Below, piece by piece: positions 62,853 to 64,000 of a stretch of 64,000 nt of DNA. Where the stretch lies: assembly GCF_000993785.3 (NCBI RefSeq), contig NZ_CP009922.3, positions 3,658,001 to 3,722,000 of the forward strand, read 5' to 3'. This DNA comes from Streptomyces xiamenensis. GTDB lineage: Bacteria; Actinomycetota; Actinomycetes; Streptomycetales; Streptomycetaceae. A model generated the notes under the pieces. The model did no database searches. It was not told the DNA's origin and was given only the letters and a program-made list of their open reading frames with translations. Both the position numbers and the translations under genes were made by a program. Positions within the stretch are counted from its first letter, which is position 1. Every line of letters begins with the position of its first letter.

Positions 62853-63362
62853 ATGTCGCCGACCGCGCTCGTGGTCATGGGAGTCTCCGGCGCCGGCAAG
62901 ACCACCGTCGCCGCGCTGCTCGCCGACCGCCTCGGCTGGCCGATGGCGGAGGCCGATCTGCTGCACCCGCAGGCCAACATCGACAAGATGGCGGCCGGCA
63001 CCCCCCTCACGGACGCCGACCGGCTGCCGTGGCTGGGCATCATCCGCGACTGGATGACGGTGCGGGCCGACCAGGGCGAATCCGCGGTCGTCGCCTGCTC
63101 GGCGCTCAAGCGCGGCTACCGCGACCTGCTGCGCGAGGCGAACGGCCGGGTCCGCTTCGTCCACGTCGCCGGCTCCCGCGAGCTGATCTCCGGACGGCTG
63201 CACCTGCGCACCGGCCACTTCATGCCGCCCTCGCTGCTGGACTCCCAGTTCGCCGACCTGGAGCCGCTCCAGGACGACGAGGACGGCGTCACCGTCGACC
63301 TGAACCGCACCCCGGAGCAGATCACCGAGGACGCCCTGGCCGCGCTGGGCCTGCGCCCGTAA
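62853..63362 (+). CDS. gntK: Gluconokinase (GntK)
   Basis: 169 residues. P-loop 'VVMGVSGAGKTTVAALLADR' (20 residues), 'AEADLLHPQANIDKMAAGTP', 'WLGIIRDWM', 'ACSALKRGYRDLLREAN', 'LHLRTGHFMPPSLLDSQFAD' and 'LEPL' ending match the bacterial GntK family. Phosphorylates D-gluconate to 6-phosphogluconate for the pentose phosphate pathway. ATG 62853 with GAGGAGAGG upstream is preferred to ATG 62823. Confidence 0.95.
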   Translation: MSPTALVVMGVSGAGKTTVAALLADRLGWPMAEADLLHPQANIDKMAAGTPLTDADRLPWLGIIRDWMTVRADQGESAVVACSALKRGYRDLLREANGRVRFVHVAGSRELISGRLHLRTGHFMPPSLLDSQFADLEPLQDDEDGVTVDLNRTPEQITEDALAALGLRP

Positions 63363-63419
63363 CCCCTGCCACCCGGCACTTCCCCCTCCCCACCGTCCCG
63401 AAGGCAACGGAGCTTCCGC

Positions 63420-64000
<581 letters not shown>

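Overview
The window is high-GC actinobacterial chromosome, almost certainly Streptomyces. The GC-rich third codon positions, frequent GTG starts, ATGA/GTGA gene overlaps, a cvn-type 'conservon', DUF397/DUF5753 regulator pairs and the order sdhCDAB - hexosaminidase - acyl-CoA mutase - nonulosonate genes - nucleoside importer - cdd - deoA all fit. From memory, this order resembles the S. coelicolor SCO4847-SCO4900 neighbourhood; no alignment was run.

Layout. (1) 1-6994: a YihY-family membrane protein overlaps tail to tail with a D-Ala-D-Ala carboxypeptidase, followed by a membrane metallophosphoesterase, a small carboxypeptidase-regulatory-like protein, a peptide-type solute-binding protein and an unknown protein. 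(2) 7149-20256: stress and metabolism genes. These are an FMN reductase/MFS pair under a SoxR-like box, a GlcD-like oxidase, a methyltransferase, a PucR-type regulator, an ECF42-type sigma factor with its YCII/DGPF partner and a matching promoter, a GNAT protein, a RibD-like reductase, a protein-arginine deiminase lipoprotein split by a frameshift, and a NarL-type two-component system. (3) 20300-32600: accessory DNA. An IS5-type transposase remnant and a secreted beta-lactamase-fold hydrolase are followed by an M55 peptidase, an SDR/TetR pair, and a minus-strand set of GRDP-like protein, unknown acidic protein, CYTH enzyme, radical SAM enzyme and PIMT-like methyltransferase. Two XRE/DUF5753 regulator modules (DUF6879 and DUF397 partners) and a GHKL-type ATPase come next. 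(4) 32679-44011: succinate dehydrogenase, GH20 hexosaminidase, an ECF sigma factor, an acyl-CoA mutase large subunit and a cvnABCD conservon whose cvnA is frameshifted. (5) 44745-49274: four genes for a CMP-nonulosonate (Kdn-like) cell-wall glycopolymer. (6) 49363-59381: a MerR/old-yellow-enzyme pair, an M20 peptidase and a nucleoside salvage operon (bmp lipoprotein, ATPase, two permeases, cytidine deaminase, thymidine phosphorylase). (7) 59653-64000: mgtE with a structured leader, a secreted Cys-containing protein, and gntR/gntK/gntP for gluconate, the last cut by the window end.

Working together: the nucleoside operon imports nucleosides, deaminates cytidine and phosphorolyses pyrimidine deoxynucleosides. 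The gluconate genes form a repressor-kinase-permease module with paired GGT-N3-ACC operators. The nonulosonate genes make, dephosphorylate, activate and polymerise a sialic-acid-like sugar. The most original candidate is the CYTH / radical SAM / PIMT-like / small-protein set at 24.7-28.8 kb, which looks like a peptide-modification or nucleotide-linked system I cannot match to a named pathway.

Three genes (arginine deiminase, cvnA and a small secreted protein) carry one- or two-base indels in G/C runs. These may be real decay, programmed switching or consensus errors. No tRNA, rRNA or CRISPR array was recognised.
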